NCBI GenBank assembly: GCA_030762935.1
Contig: CM060886.1
Location: forward strand, 32,039,509 to 32,103,508
Source of the DNA: Hymenopus coronatus
Lineage: Eukaryota; Arthropoda; Insecta; Mantodea; Hymenopodidae
Length of the DNA: 64,000 nucleotides
Direction: 5' to 3'
Shown piece after piece: positions 33,665 through 45,007 of the stretch. The notes under the pieces were generated by a model. It was not told the origin of the DNA and did no database searches. It saw nothing but the letters and a program-made list of their open reading frames with translations. Position 1 is the first letter of the stretch. The number at the start of each line of letters is the position of its first letter. Position numbers and translations under genes: made by a program.

Positions 33665-34541
33665 TTTTTACTTTCTCTACACGTACTATGTACATAGTGT
33701 ATAGAGAAGGAGGTATTGCACTCCACCCAAAAATTCGATACCGAGATTTCACCGTAAATATATGTTTTAGAGTCAATCCTTATCCAAAAAAAGTATTTTC
33801 AGAAAAAGTTCCGGGCGCGTGTATTTGTGTGTATGTCCGTGTGTCTGTGAAAATGATAACTCAAAAACGGAAAGTCGGTAAAATACCGCACTTGGTATTT
33901 AAGTTCAATATCTTCCAGGGATGCGACACCAAGATTTTGAGAAACATTCCTCCACCCCCAACTACCTTTTACATGGAACTTTTTTCGAAAGTTTTGATTT
34001 TCTCAAAAATGGCTCTAACAATTTTGATTAAAATAACTATATTAAAGCTATTTACCTGACAAATAAAATGTACATCTTGAATTTTCTGGGAATAGTCTCT
34101 GAATAGTACTTTATTCTGGATGACTTTTACGGAATTTTGAATAACTGCTAAACCATAAGAGATGGACAAAAACTTTCTACACCAAAAATATAGAGCACGT
34201 TAAAACACACCATTTATGTTATATATATTTTTTTTTCGTGGAGTTCAGTGTTGTTGGAACATTCTTATTTTTTGGTTTCTGCTTTGAAAAACTTATACTT
34301 TTATCATACTGGAATTTGTCAACTGCTGTCCATACAAACAAAGGAACTTCAGTCACCTAGCAACCAGCTTTGACTATCACTTTAACCTATGGTACTCCCT
34401 TATTTCGCTTCTACTTACAAGTAATAAGGCTATTTCTGCTATTTCTTATAATTATAATGAAGTAAATCGAAGTATAAGTTTTTTAACAATAATTTATTGC
34501 AGAGATGTATAGAAATTCATGTGAATGGTACACATAAGGTT
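33665..34541 (-). mobile_element. R880 repeat, subfamily A, full length
   Basis: The hairpin at 33672-33710 has an extra AGG after it. The 5' tip is weakened to TTCATGTGAATGGTACAC. The junction with the preceding copy (AGATTTTTACTTTC) is the typical head-to-tail joint. Confidence 0.88.
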
Positions 34542-35157
34542 TTTTGGTATAAGGATCTCCAAAGGAACAATTTCGGTGGATTTTACATACAGAAGTTTTG
34601 GGTAGAATTCATACTGACCTTATCTACAGTAGTTACCTAAGAGATAGAGGAAGCAATAACTAATTGTAAAATATTATAAATATTTATAAAACATTACTAA
34701 TGAAAATTTCAAATTTGGAATAGAATAATGTTCAATATACCTTGGTAAAAAGCTAATCTAAAACATGAAAATGTCAAAACATGTTTGTAGCATTTGTTGT
34801 GTTTTAAAAAAGCTTACTAAAGTGTAACTTATTTTCTGTTTCTGAATTTACATATTACCGATCGCGGTGGCAACGCGTGCGGCTTAAATTCGAGAATTAC
34901 CGTTTTAAATCCCGGGAGCAAATCAAATTGACCGAAGATTTTATCACAGTTTTCCTGGTCGCTAACCGAATGCTGGGCTAGATAACGTTTTTCCATCACC
35001 ACATTTTATTCCTTCTTCCTCACCACCATACCAAACGTTGGTTGTCTCTTATTCTGGATATGCTGCGTTTGCTTGCAGATCGACAGGCGACTGCCCGGAG
35101 GCATTGGCTTGTAAGTTCTTCGGGATGTAGATCATACAGACATGAGGATAGTAGGAT
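34542..35157. other. Spacer with a possible SINE-like segment
   Basis: Bases 34860-35110 contain CGCGGTGGCAACGCGTGCGG and TTAAATCCCGGGAGC, spaced like a degenerate tRNA head, but no second copy or target duplication is visible. Confidence 0.35.
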
Positions 35158-35159
35158 TA

Positions 35160-36038
35160 AAAAATTATGATATGTTACACTCACAAGACTTTCTCTAGGT
35201 GCTCTGCAAACTTTTTACAAAAATTATTCTTCTTTCTACACATTACTAATCAAGATAAACATTAGCAGAATTTTCTTATTACTTAGTTTCTTATACGTAG
35301 AAGCGAACTAAGAATAAACTATTCTAAAGTGATAGTAAAATGTTTTAAAAGCTATTGTTATACGATTGTCGTTGCAAATAGCTTCTTTGTTTGGCCAGAA
35401 GTAGAACAAAAGAAAAACGGACATTTTCTGTCTGAGAAAACTGTAATTTACAATACCAATATCAAGGAATATTTCGGAAACGGTTATCTCCACAACAAAA
35501 AGGTAAAGTACCTACATAAATTGGTGATTTGACGAGATCTACATTTTTTGTCAAATCAAGTTTTGTCTGTTACGTTTACCAGGTACGCAAAATTCGGCAA
35601 AATTCATGCAGAATAAAGAGGCCTTCAGAGGCTTTTCCCAGAAAATTCAAGATATACATTTGTTTGAGATGTAAATATCTTTAATATACGGAGATTTAAT
35701 CAAAATCGTTAGAGAAATTTTTGAAAAACATTACAATTTTCGAAACTTTTTCCATGTAACGGTAGTTGGGATGGGGGGATTTTTTTTAAAATCTTCGTGT
35801 CCCATCCTTGGAAGACACTGTTTTGGTATTTAACGGACTTTTTGTTTTAGAGCATGTTGTCCACAGACACTCACAAACGGACATTCACACGTACATTTTT
35901 CTAAAAATGCTCTTTTCAGAATCAGGTGATCTCAAAACATGTATTTGTGGTGAAATCTAGGTATCGGATCTTTGAATGGAATTCAATACCTTCTCTAAAC
36001 CCTATATACATTGTACATGTGGGGCTAAAGACAGTAAA
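35160..36038 (+). mobile_element. R880 repeat, subfamily B, full length
   Basis: It starts ATGATATGTTACACTCAC with CTTTCTCTAGG. The 3' end is CCCTATATACATTGTACATG then TGGGGCTAAAGACAGTAAAA. The palindrome region has lost its left half near 35820. Confidence 0.87.
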
Positions 36039-36097
36039 AATGTAATAGCGCTTGTTAGCCTTGTTAGCCGTCAAACTGGACAATTAAAACCTATGGT

Positions 36098-36900
36098 TTT
36101 TATTTTCTCTACATTACTATGTACCTAGTGTATACAGAATAGTGTATTTCCAAAAATTTCTGAAAAATGTCCGTGTTTTCGAGTGTGTGCGTGTGTGTGT
36201 GTCTGTGGACAGCAAGGCTCAAAACGAAAAGACCGTTAAATACCAGCTTGGTACTTAAGTTTGGTATCTTCCAAGGATGTGACACTAAGATTTTCAAATC
36301 TTACCACCCCCAGCTACCCTTTACATGGAAATTTTTTCGAAGATTTTGATTTTCTCAAAAAATGGCCCTAACAATTTTGATTGAAATGTCATATATTAAA
36401 GATATTTACCTCACAAATAAAATGTATATTTTGAATTTTCTGGAAAAATTCTGAAGACTGCTTTATTCTGGATGAATTTTACGGAATTTTGCATAATTGC
36501 TAAACCGTAAGAAATAGGCAAAACGTAACATACCAAAAAATGTAGCGCACGTTGAAACACACAATTTAGGTTACATACATTTTTTTCGTGGAGTTGATCG
36601 TTTTTTAGATATTCCTTGTTTTTTGGTTTTAGCTTTGAAAAGCTGACTTTTCTCATACAGGAATTTGTCAACTCCTGTTCATACAAATAAAGGAACTTCA
36701 GCTGCATAGCAACCAGCTGTTGACTTTCACTTTAACCAATGGTACTCCCTTATTTCACCTCTACTTACAAAGAGGCAAGTAATAAGATTATTTCTGCTAT
36801 TTTTTCTTGATTAGCATGAAGTGAATAGAAGCATAAACTTTTTAACAATAATTAGTTGCAGAGATGTAGAGAAAGTCATGTGAATGGATCACATCAGATT
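36098..36900 (-). mobile_element. R880 repeat, subfamily A, with a 3' internal deletion
   Basis: The hairpin end (CTATGTACCTAGTG) is joined within about 30 bp to the TTTCTGAAAAATG block, so the TTTCCGGTGAAATC box is deleted. The rest reaches the 5' tip at 36895. The GT tract is at 36186-36205. Confidence 0.83.
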
Positions 36901-36959
36901 TGCTTACGTAATTCACCAGAAACCCTGAACAGTGTTTAATTTAAGTATGAAAGGTGGTG

Positions 36960-37105
36960 ATTACCGGTTGTTTATTTTGAGTTTTCCTCCGCTTACACAC
37001 ATATTCATACATATTCGAACCTTTGTCAAAATTTCGGATGTAATCTCAATATGGATGTTTTTATTTAAAGCAGAATACGGTCTCTACCTACTATAGTCAC
37101 GTGGT
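36960..37105 (+). mobile_element. Possible very old R880 3' end
   Basis: TTTCGGATGTAATCTCAATATGG and TCTCTACCTACTATAGTCACG stand where the conserved box and hairpin would be, directly before another plus-strand copy. Similarity is weak. Confidence 0.35.
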
Positions 37106-37108
37106 AGA

Positions 37109-37914
37109 AAAATCTGATGTGTTACACTCACATGCCTTTCTCTAGCTGTTCTACAAACTTCTTACATAAGATAATTCTTCTTTCTGCACCTTGCTAATGG
37201 AGGTACTCATTTGCACAATGCTCTTATTACTTAGTTCCGTATAAGTAGGAAGAAAATAAGGGAATACACTAGGCTAAACCATAGTCAAATATTTTAAAAG
37301 CTGTCGTTATGCGATTGTCATTACAAATCGCTTTTTTTCTTGGCCAGGAGTAGAAAAAAAAAAAAAACTGACACTCCCGTCACAACTGAAACTAATAACA
37401 ATGAGTACCTCGAAAACGGTAAGCTTCACGAGTCTCTTGCGGCTTACTTGTTATGCCAAATTAAGAAAATTCATCCAGAATAAACAGGTCTTCAGAAGCT
37501 ATTCCCAGAAAATTCAAGATATACATTTTTTTGTCAGGAAAATATCTTTAATATACGATATTTTAATCAAAATCGTTAGATCCATTTTTGATAAAATAAA
37601 AAATTTCGAAAAAAGTTCCATGTAAAGGGTAGTTTCGGGCGGGGGGATTTTTCTCAAAATCTTTGTGTCGCATCCGTGGAAGATACTAAAGTTAAATACC
37701 AAGTTTGGTATTTTAGTTACTATTCGTTTTTGAGTTATCGTGTTCACAGGCACATGGACACACACACGGACCTTTTTCTGAAAATGCTTTTTATGGATAC
37801 ACGGGGTCCTAAAACATGTATTTCCGGTGAAATCTCGGTATCGAATTTTTGGGTGGAATGCAATACTTCTCTATCCCTATGTACATTGTACAATCGGGGC
37901 TAGAGAAAGTAAAA
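37109..37914 (+). mobile_element. R880 repeat, subfamily B, internal deletion
   Basis: Both ends are B type: CTTTCTCTAGC near the start and CCCTATGTAC...CGGGGCTAGAGAAAGTAAAA at the end. About 80 bp are missing near 37430. Confidence 0.9.
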
Positions 37915-38861
37915 ATGAATAAGAAACAAAAATGAAACTTACATAAAGGCCTCTTATAGAAGTGAAAGCTTTAGACACATTTGCATACATAAAAAACTTA
38001 AATTTGAATGCTTACCAGGAGTATCTTCGTTAAATAATAGGAAGGGTTTTAATAAGTAGAATGCTCATGCATGTGATCGTAATAGTACTTCGTCATTAAT
38101 AAATGCTAATTCAATATTAATTTTCTGTAATAATGTAATATCTGATAGAACACTGTATTCTAATCGCATTTCTTCTGTCACTTCGTGTACAAGGGTATGT
38201 TTAAGCTATCTTCATGTTTGCTTTCTGTGTTTAATGAAGTCTTTTACACATCTAATTTACATCGCCATAACCTCAAAACTGAGCTTTTGTTTCTCACTGG
38301 ATCATTTATCGAGCCATGTTTGCAGCAAAGAACGTACTTAAGGAGCTGTGAGGGGCGGCTGCTCACCACAGTTAATTATTCGTAGAGTTTCTTTAAAGCG
38401 CCAACCGCTTCCCTTCAACACATATTCGAGAGAGGGAGGTTTCTTAATTGAAAATTTGTGGAAAGCGGCTTCTATTGATCTTTTGGGAACCACAATACGG
38501 ACCAGGGGTGTACACCTTCCTGCACTAAGTATTCCCAGCAAGGATTAATTAAACTACGGGATAAAATCAATGCAGTTCACTGATGTGAATGAGATGGGTG
38601 GGGGGGAGTCCTATTTGCTTTCAAAGGCAGCTTGTTCTCATTGCTTGGGTCTATTCTCCCGCAGCGTACCGTTTCCTCGCTTCGGGTGGTCAAGCTCACA
38701 CAGAGTCGCGACTGGATTTTGATGCGTTTGATTCTTGTGTCGATATTGTCCAGAGTTGCTGTATGGACGCGTTGCAGTCACTGCCTGACCCTTTGGTTCG
38801 TTCGAGATGGCCATGAGAAAATGGCCTACAGTTTGAGTTACTGCCAATTCAGTGAGTAGAA
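37915..38861. other. Unique spacer
   Basis: Bases 38340-38850 are less AT-rich and have several overlapping short open frames on both strands, none with a recognisable domain. CCGCAGCG and CTTCGGGTGG suggest an old repeat. Nothing can be named. Confidence 0.4.
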
Positions 38862-39562
38862 AATCTGGTGTATTCCATTCACACAATTTTCTCTACATCT
38901 CTGCAAAAAATACTGTTAAAAAGCTTATGCTTCTTTTTACTTAATGTTAATCGAGAAAAATCTTAAGTAATCTTATTACTTGCTTCCTTGTAAGTAGAAG
39001 CGAAATAAGGTAGTTCCATAGGTTAAAGTGACAGTAAACAGCTGGTTGCTACGTGACTGAAGTTTGCTTTTTTTTGTATGAACAGGAGCTGAAACAAAAA
39101 AAACAAGGAATATCTCAAAAACGATCAACTCCACGAATAAATATATAAAAACATAAATTGTGCGTTTTAACAAGCTCTGTATTTTCTGTAATTTAAGGTT
39201 TCGTCTATCTCTTACAGTTTAGCAGTTACACGAAATTCACTCAAATTCATCCAGAATAAACGTGTCTTCAGAGGCTATTCCCAGAAAACTGAAGATATAT
39301 ATTTTATTTGTCATTTAATATCTTAAACATAAGAGACTTTTAATCATAATCGTTAGAGCCATTTTTGAGGAAATGAAACTTTTTGAAAAAAGTTCCATTT
39401 AAAGGGTAGTTGGGGATGGGAGAATTTTCTTGAAAATCTTCGTGTTATTTAACGGTCTTTTCCTTTTTGAGCTATGCTGTACACAGTGAAACAGACAACA
39501 CATGGATCTTTTTCTAATAGTGCTTTTTTTGGATCCGGGGGAACCCAAAACATGTATTCATC
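38862..39562 (+). mobile_element. R880 repeat, 3' truncated
   Basis: It starts AATCTGGTGTATTCCATTC, loses the first half of the palindrome (jumping from CTTCGTGT to TATTTAACGG), and ends at ACATGTATTC before the hairpin. Confidence 0.82.
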
Positions 39563-40609
39563 ACGCCTTCGAGCCCCGATGGGGGATGCAGCGACCTTGG
39601 TAGCTTGCGGACTGTTGTGACATGGAGTAAAGTTAATTAAGATAAGAGTAATAATTAACATTACATCAATTTTTGCATCTTTTGTGGGCTTATGGTTTTA
39701 CTCATTAAGATTAGCATGTTTTCAAGCTGGTGAGCACCTTCAAGCAGACGTAGTACGCACAGCAAATATTTTCTCTGAGACCGCCGGTCGGAGGGCGCAA
39801 CCTTGAGTGGCCTCGCTATACCGAAAACTGTATCGGAATTGATTGAATTACCTAGACCAGCAGGTTACGTACTGAGGTGGAAGAAAAACGATTGGTGTAT
39901 ACTGACAGGCGTTGCTTATTTCGCAGAGTAACTAAGCTATATAAAACATATCAGTTAGTAAACTATGCGGTTGGTTTCTGAGAAAACTGTTAGACGAATT
40001 GGTGACAATTTAAGTTTATTCTTAAAGTAAACTCTTAACATCGCGTATGGTGCTTTAGAAACATTTTCCATTTTCTTGAATACATGTCAGTTTGAGTTTT
40101 GGAAACTGAACAAAATTCCAACTTCTGGCAAACAACATACAAATTTCCGAAATAAAAATCTCTGTGCAAACGTATTTCTTAAATTAAGTTTTTTGAAAAC
40201 AAAACAAGCAATTGTGTTACTTATTTAAGAGCTGTATTTAAATAAGATACAAAACGTAGAGAAAAACGACATGAATGATATTTAAATCATCCTTCTTCAG
40301 AGTTGATAAATTTGTTCTGCATGTTGTAAACTTTGAGCACTGTGCTCTGTAGCACTGTGTTTTATTCCGTTCTTCCTTCTTGGAGTTCTCCTCTAAAGAA
40401 TTACCCACCAAGCAGCTCATAACTTTTTATGACAGTCATTTATTTCCAGTTCATTAGGCGCGGCAAGAAATTGTAACACCGGAGTTGCAAATAATCCAGT
40501 TGTAAGATAAATACTGGAGACTATAGCTTTAGACCTGTGTTTGAGAGTATGTAACATTTACAGAAATGAAAACTATTGTTCGTTTTTACGATCATTCATC
40601 CGTATATTA
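39563..40609. other. Unique spacer
   Basis: No R880, SINE or tandem repeat is seen. One GC-richer patch lies at 39740-39830. Short ORFs only. Confidence 0.5.
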
Positions 40610-41463
40610 AAAAATATGATGTTTTACATTCACATGACTTTCTCTAGCTCCTCTATAAAATTCTTACATAAGATTATTCTTCTTCCTGTACCTTGCTAAT
40701 TGAGATAATCATTAGCAGGATGTCTTTACTATTTAGTTCCTTACATGCAGAAACAAAATAAAGGAATAAACTAGGCTATACGGATGGTCAGTTGTTTTAA
40801 AAGTTGTCGTTATTCGATTGGCATTGCTTGGCCAGGAGTAGAACAAAAGAAAAACGGACACTTCCTGTCTGAGAAAAGTACTCACAACAAGGAATATCTC
40901 GAAAACGGTTACCTCCACAACAAAAATGTAAAGGATATAAATTGTGTGTTTTGATCAGATCAACATTTTCTGTGCAGATCATTTTTGTCTATTTCTTACC
41001 GTTTAGCAGTTAAGCAAAATTTAGCAAAATTCATCCATAATAAAGAGCTCTTCAAAGGCTACTCCCAGAAAATTCAAGATAAACATTTTATTTGGTATGC
41101 AAATATCATTAATATATCGTTAGACCCATCTTTTAGAAAATCAAAATTTTCGAAAATTTTTCCATGTAAAGGGTAGTTGGGGGTGGGGTTGTTCTCTCGA
41201 AAATCTTCGTGTCGCTTCCTTGGAAGATACCAAATATAAATACAAGTTTAGTATTGAACGGTCTTTTCGTTTTTGAGCTATGCAGTCCAAAGACGCACAC
41301 AGACAGACACACATACACACGGACCTTTTTCCGAAAATGCTTTTTTTATGGATTCAGGGGGTCCTAAAATATGTATTTCCGGTGAAATCTCGGTATCGAA
41401 TTTTTGGGTGGAATACAATACTTCCCGTATACACCATGTACATAATACGTATAGAGAAAGTAA
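40610..41463 (+). mobile_element. R880 mosaic: subfamily B 5' part, A 3' end
   Basis: The 5' side has CTTTCTCTAGCTCCTCT and B body sequence. The 3' end is the A-type CCATGTACATAATACGTATAG then AGAAAGTAAAC. This looks like a recombinant or gene-converted copy. Confidence 0.87.
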
Positions 41464-41638
41464 ACATCAGAAGTGTTTTCGATTCGCATGACTTACTCTA
41501 CTTCTGGAAATAGTTTTATCACTTAATTATTTCTAAGCAGAAAGTAATAAGAGAATACACTACGCTAAACGATTGTGAAATGTTTTAAAAATTGTTCGCT
41601 ATGTGATGGAAAAATATATCTCTTTGCCTGACCAGGAT
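41464..41638 (+). mobile_element. R880 5'-end fragment
   Basis: ATCAGAAGTGTTTTCGATTC, CATGACTTACTCTAC and CACTACGCTAAACGATTG are the first part of a unit, cut off before the next complete copy. Confidence 0.6.
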
Positions 41639-41640
41639 AA

Positions 41641-42476
41641 AAAATCTGATGTGTTCCATTCACATGACTTTCTCTACTTCTGTGTAACAAATTATTTTAA
41701 TAAGCTTATTCTTCTATTTACTTGAAACAATTTGAGAAAAAATTAGCAGAAATAGTCTTATTACTTGCTTCCTTGTAAGTAGAAGCGAAATAAGGGAGTA
41801 TCATAGGTTAAAGTGGAGTCAAAAGTTGGTTACTAGGTGACTGAAGTTCCTTTGTTTGTATAGGCACGAGTTGACAAATTCCTGTATTAGAAAAATACAA
41901 GTTTTTCAAAGCTGAAACAAAAAAACATGGAATATCTCAAAAACGATTGACTCCTCAAAAACAATTACATAAAACATAAATTGTGTGTTTTAATGTGCTC
42001 TACATTTTTTGTGTGGTAAGTTTTTGTCCATTTCTTACAGTTTAGCAGTTATGCAAAATTCCTCCAGAGTAAAGTAGTCTTCAGAGGGTATTCCCAGAAA
42101 ATGCAAGATATCAGGTAAATATCTTTAATATACGATTTTTTATTTGAGCCATTGCTGATAAAATCAAGATTTTCGAAAAAGTTCCATGTAAAGGATAGTT
42201 TGGGGGTCGATGGATTTTCTTGAAAATCTTCGTGTCACATCCTTGGAAGATACCAAACTTAAATACCAAGTTTGGTGTTTAACGGTCTTTTCGTTTTTGA
42301 GCTATGCTGTCCACGCACATACATAGACGCACACGGACCTTTTTCCACAAATGTTTTTTTTGGATTCAGGGGGACCAAAACATGTATTTCCGGTGAAATC
42401 TCGGTATCGAATTTTTGGGTGCAATACAATACCTTCTCTATACACTATGTACATAGTACGTGTAGAGAAAGTAAAA
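41641..42476 (+). mobile_element. R880 repeat, subfamily A, full length
   Basis: One of the cleanest copies. It starts TCTGATGTGTTCCATTCACA and ends in the hairpin CTATGTACATAGTACG then TGTAGAGAAAGTAAAA. Its microsatellite zone is short (42309-42330). Confidence 0.9.
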
Positions 42477-42791
42477 AGTGAATAAGGAATTCCAATTTGA
42501 GAAAAGACTAAATTGAAGCCTATAACAAGGAATACCTCTTGAATGGTTAACTCCATTAAAACGTATATGCCTAAGTAGTATGTTTTAAAGATATCAATTT
42601 TTTTGTGGAGTAAAATATTTTCTATCTGTTACAATTTACAGTTCTACAAACGTTCTCCTGAATGAAGAAGCTTCACGGTCTGTTTCCAGAAAGTACAAGA
42701 TATACATTTTATTCGCCTTGTAAATTTGTTTAATATATAATAATTTAAATAAAATCAATACAGCCATTTTCAGAAAATCAAGAATTTCAAA
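42477..42791 (+). mobile_element. R880 mid fragment interrupted by the Penelope-like element
   Basis: It runs from CCAATTTGAGAAAAG to TCAAGAATTTCAAAA and stops at the left end of the Penelope-like element. The sequence right of that element resumes at an earlier point of the unit, so this is not one cleanly split copy. Confidence 0.65.
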
Positions 42792-42905
42792 AATTCAAAA
42801 TCTTCTCGGGCTTCTAACCAGGTAAAAACTTGGCTTGACACCAATGTTTCGAAGAAGTGCATCTTCCTCGTCTTCAGGGTGAACTGATGGATTGAGCTTG
42901 CGGAG
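42792..42905 (-). repeat. PLE pLTR, left (3') copy
   Basis: A 114-bp block shared with 47506-47619, with 3 differences seen by eye (about 97% identity). On the minus strand it ends in AAGATTTTGAATT. Confidence 0.93.
42841..42877 (-). other. Hammerhead-like core in left pLTR
   Basis: On the minus strand CTGAAGA is followed by one base and a 7-bp stem (GAGGAAG with CTTCTTC, one G-T pair, loop ATGCA), then GAAAC. ACA and TGT can form a short third stem before C. This matches the order of conserved hammerhead ribozyme parts, which are known from PLE pLTRs. I could not find a convincing stem I, so activity is doubtful. Confidence 0.45.
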
Positions 42906-42969
42906 ACTGGTATGTATAACAGCTGGAAATAAGCTAATATCTGATTGGTTCGCGTGATGTTATGTTTTT

Positions 42970-43004
42970 TGTTTGTTTGTTTGTTTGTTTGTTTGTTTGT
43001 TTGT
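42970..43004. repeat. (GTTT)n microsatellite, likely 3' tail of the nested element
   Basis: Eight to nine GTTT units. On the minus strand this is (AAAC)n, standing just where a 3' tail of a LINE-like insertion would end, 65 bp from the pLTR. Confidence 0.9.
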
Positions 43005-43649
43005 TAAGGGGAGACAGAGAGAGGGAGTTGGAAGGTAGAAAGAATGACTTATTTCGCCATTGGGTGAAGTGCGGTGTTGGGATGGGAAGTATCGGATTCA
43101 AAGGAGATGTCAAGGTATAGGGAGGTTCCGCTGAGCACCCTCGTAAGTGAGGCGGTTAACTGCTGGCCGAATTGGCGGCTCAGCATAAGTAGCGGTTATT
43201 TCGGGTGACAGTCATGACCGAGGCCCTGGCTGCCCCCCGGGGAGTACAGGAAGGATAGAAAGGAGTTCAGGGTGTCTTTATTTACAGATTTTGTATTTGT
43301 TTGGTTTCGCCCAGCCTTAAGAAAGGCTGAGGCTTGGTATGTGTTCGGGGATCGTCAGTTGGTATGTCATTAGTACGTCACAGCGCGGTTGCTGTAGGCT
43401 TTGCTGGCTTCGACGTAGGCGCCGAAGAGGGCCAGTTGCGCCTTCTTCGAACGCTTTATGTCTGTGGTCGGTGAATTTCAGTCGAGGGAGAGGGTAGAGG
43501 TGTGTATCTTCATGGTGTAGTTGCTGTCTGTGTCGATGTTTCTTAAGTTGCGTCTGTGTCTGTGTGATGTGTTTGTCGGTCAGTGTGTTGTAGCGTCAGT
43601 CGTCTGAGGCCTTTATCCAGGGTCTTATGAATTTCTGCGGTGGTGTACA

Positions 43650-45007
43650 TTACGGCCCTTTCGGTGGCGGCTGTGATCTGTTGCAAATCCTGGATTCCGG
43701 CCTCAATGTTCTGGAGTTTTGGTGAAGAGTTTTGGTCGCAGGGGCGGCGATGGCGGCTACAGCTTCTTCCAAAGTCGTCAAGCGGGCGCTGATGTTCAGG
43801 ACCTCGCAGTGCTGGTTCTGAACGGCATCCCGTGTGGCGACGTCGGTAGCTGCTGCAGCCTTCGTTGGTTGGTATGCGTTGATGGTCGGTTCTGGCTTCT
43901 TTTGTGATGCTACTGTGGTTGGAGCTTGGGTCGGTACATCGCTGCTGTGAGGGTATAGTGGACGCGTAGTAGTGCTGGCGGTGGTGGAGATGGCTGACGT
44001 CCGTGCAGAGGTAGTGTAGGCGGTGTTTACTGGTGTGGCTAGAGGCTGCGTGTGTCTGCTGCGTGGATATTTAGGGCACTGCGCCTGACCCGTAAAGTGG
44101 ACGAAGCCTCTACAGGTGGCGCAGTATCTGCGGCGGCTCGTTAGTACATGTGCTGTGCATTCGGCAGTTAATGAAGACGCGCCACAGTAATGGCAGCGTG
44201 GTTCTGCTGCGCAGGTTGCTTCGTGGTGGCCGAATGCACAGCAGCGGCGGCATAGGCGTTGTTGGGACCCTCGGCTGGCCTCAGCGCTAAGGCGGCGCCC
44301 AAACATGACCAGGCCGTCGCGCAGGGCCGCTTTGTAATCTCCAAAGTCGGCGAGTTCCGGACGGGCCAGCGGTGTGGGGCCTCTCCCCGATTGTATTCTT
44401 GTAGCCCTCAGTATTGAGGGCCAGCAAAGGCGGGCGGCGGTGGCTAGCAGGCGCATCGGAAGGTCATGGGGGGGACTCCCCTGATGACCACGCTGTGGCG
44501 CTGCAAATTTGGCAAGGTGGCGGTCTGCGGCGGTTGAGTCGGTGGTTGAGGCCCTGATGTATTGGCCCGATCTGTTGTGAAGCGCTGCATTTGCGGCGAC
44601 GTCTGCGTGGCTGTGGCGAAATATGCAGGAGGCAGTGAGTGGGGTGTCGGTAGTTCTGCGAACAGTTGCCGGCATATGTCAGCGGCGGAGTGGTGTTGGA
44701 ATATCGGAGATGGTGTTTGAAGCTGTCGGAAGACAGCGTCGTCAGCGTCATCGGCGGCGGCAGCCTGTTGCGGTGCCGGCAGTTGCAGTGGCATCTGCAG
44801 GGAGCTGGCGGCGTCCTTGGCGGTACTGGGTTGATGTGCCGGCAGTTGCACCAGCATCTGCCGGGATTCTGCTGCGGTTGTAGACGCAGGCCCTTCCGTT
44901 GCAGTAGTTACCGGTAGTGCGATGTGCTCATCCGGAGGGATGGCGGAGCTAGCGGCAGGGGCAGCGGCTGTGGCTGCTTTTGTATTGCGAAGCTTCTTCT
45001 TGTTCAT
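43650..45007 (-). pseudogene. LINE ORF1 (Gag-like) protein with three CCHC knuckles, frameshifted
   Basis: ORF1 proteins of jockey/I/R1-type retrotransposons coat the element RNA. The probable start is the ATG at 45007 (MNKKKLRN), followed by an Ala/Pro/Thr/Gln-rich low-complexity part and SVVIRGVPP at about 44475. A run of seven G at 44468-44474 breaks the frame. The other frame continues with LPMRLLATAARL, GDYKAALRDGLVMFGRRL and the knuckles at 44252-44076: CX2CX4HX4C, a second CX2CX3-S-X4C in which Ser replaces His, and CX2CX4HX6C. A Thr/Ser-rich tail follows and then a possible heptad segment, LNISARLTTLEEAVAAI, before the stop at 43650. One indel in the G run would account for the break, either decay or a sequencing error. 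Confidence 0.85.

Noticed and set aside
38338..38886. Cluster of overlapping ORFs on both strands
   Set aside because: Higher GC lowers the stop frequency. The frames contradict each other and none contains a recognisable motif.
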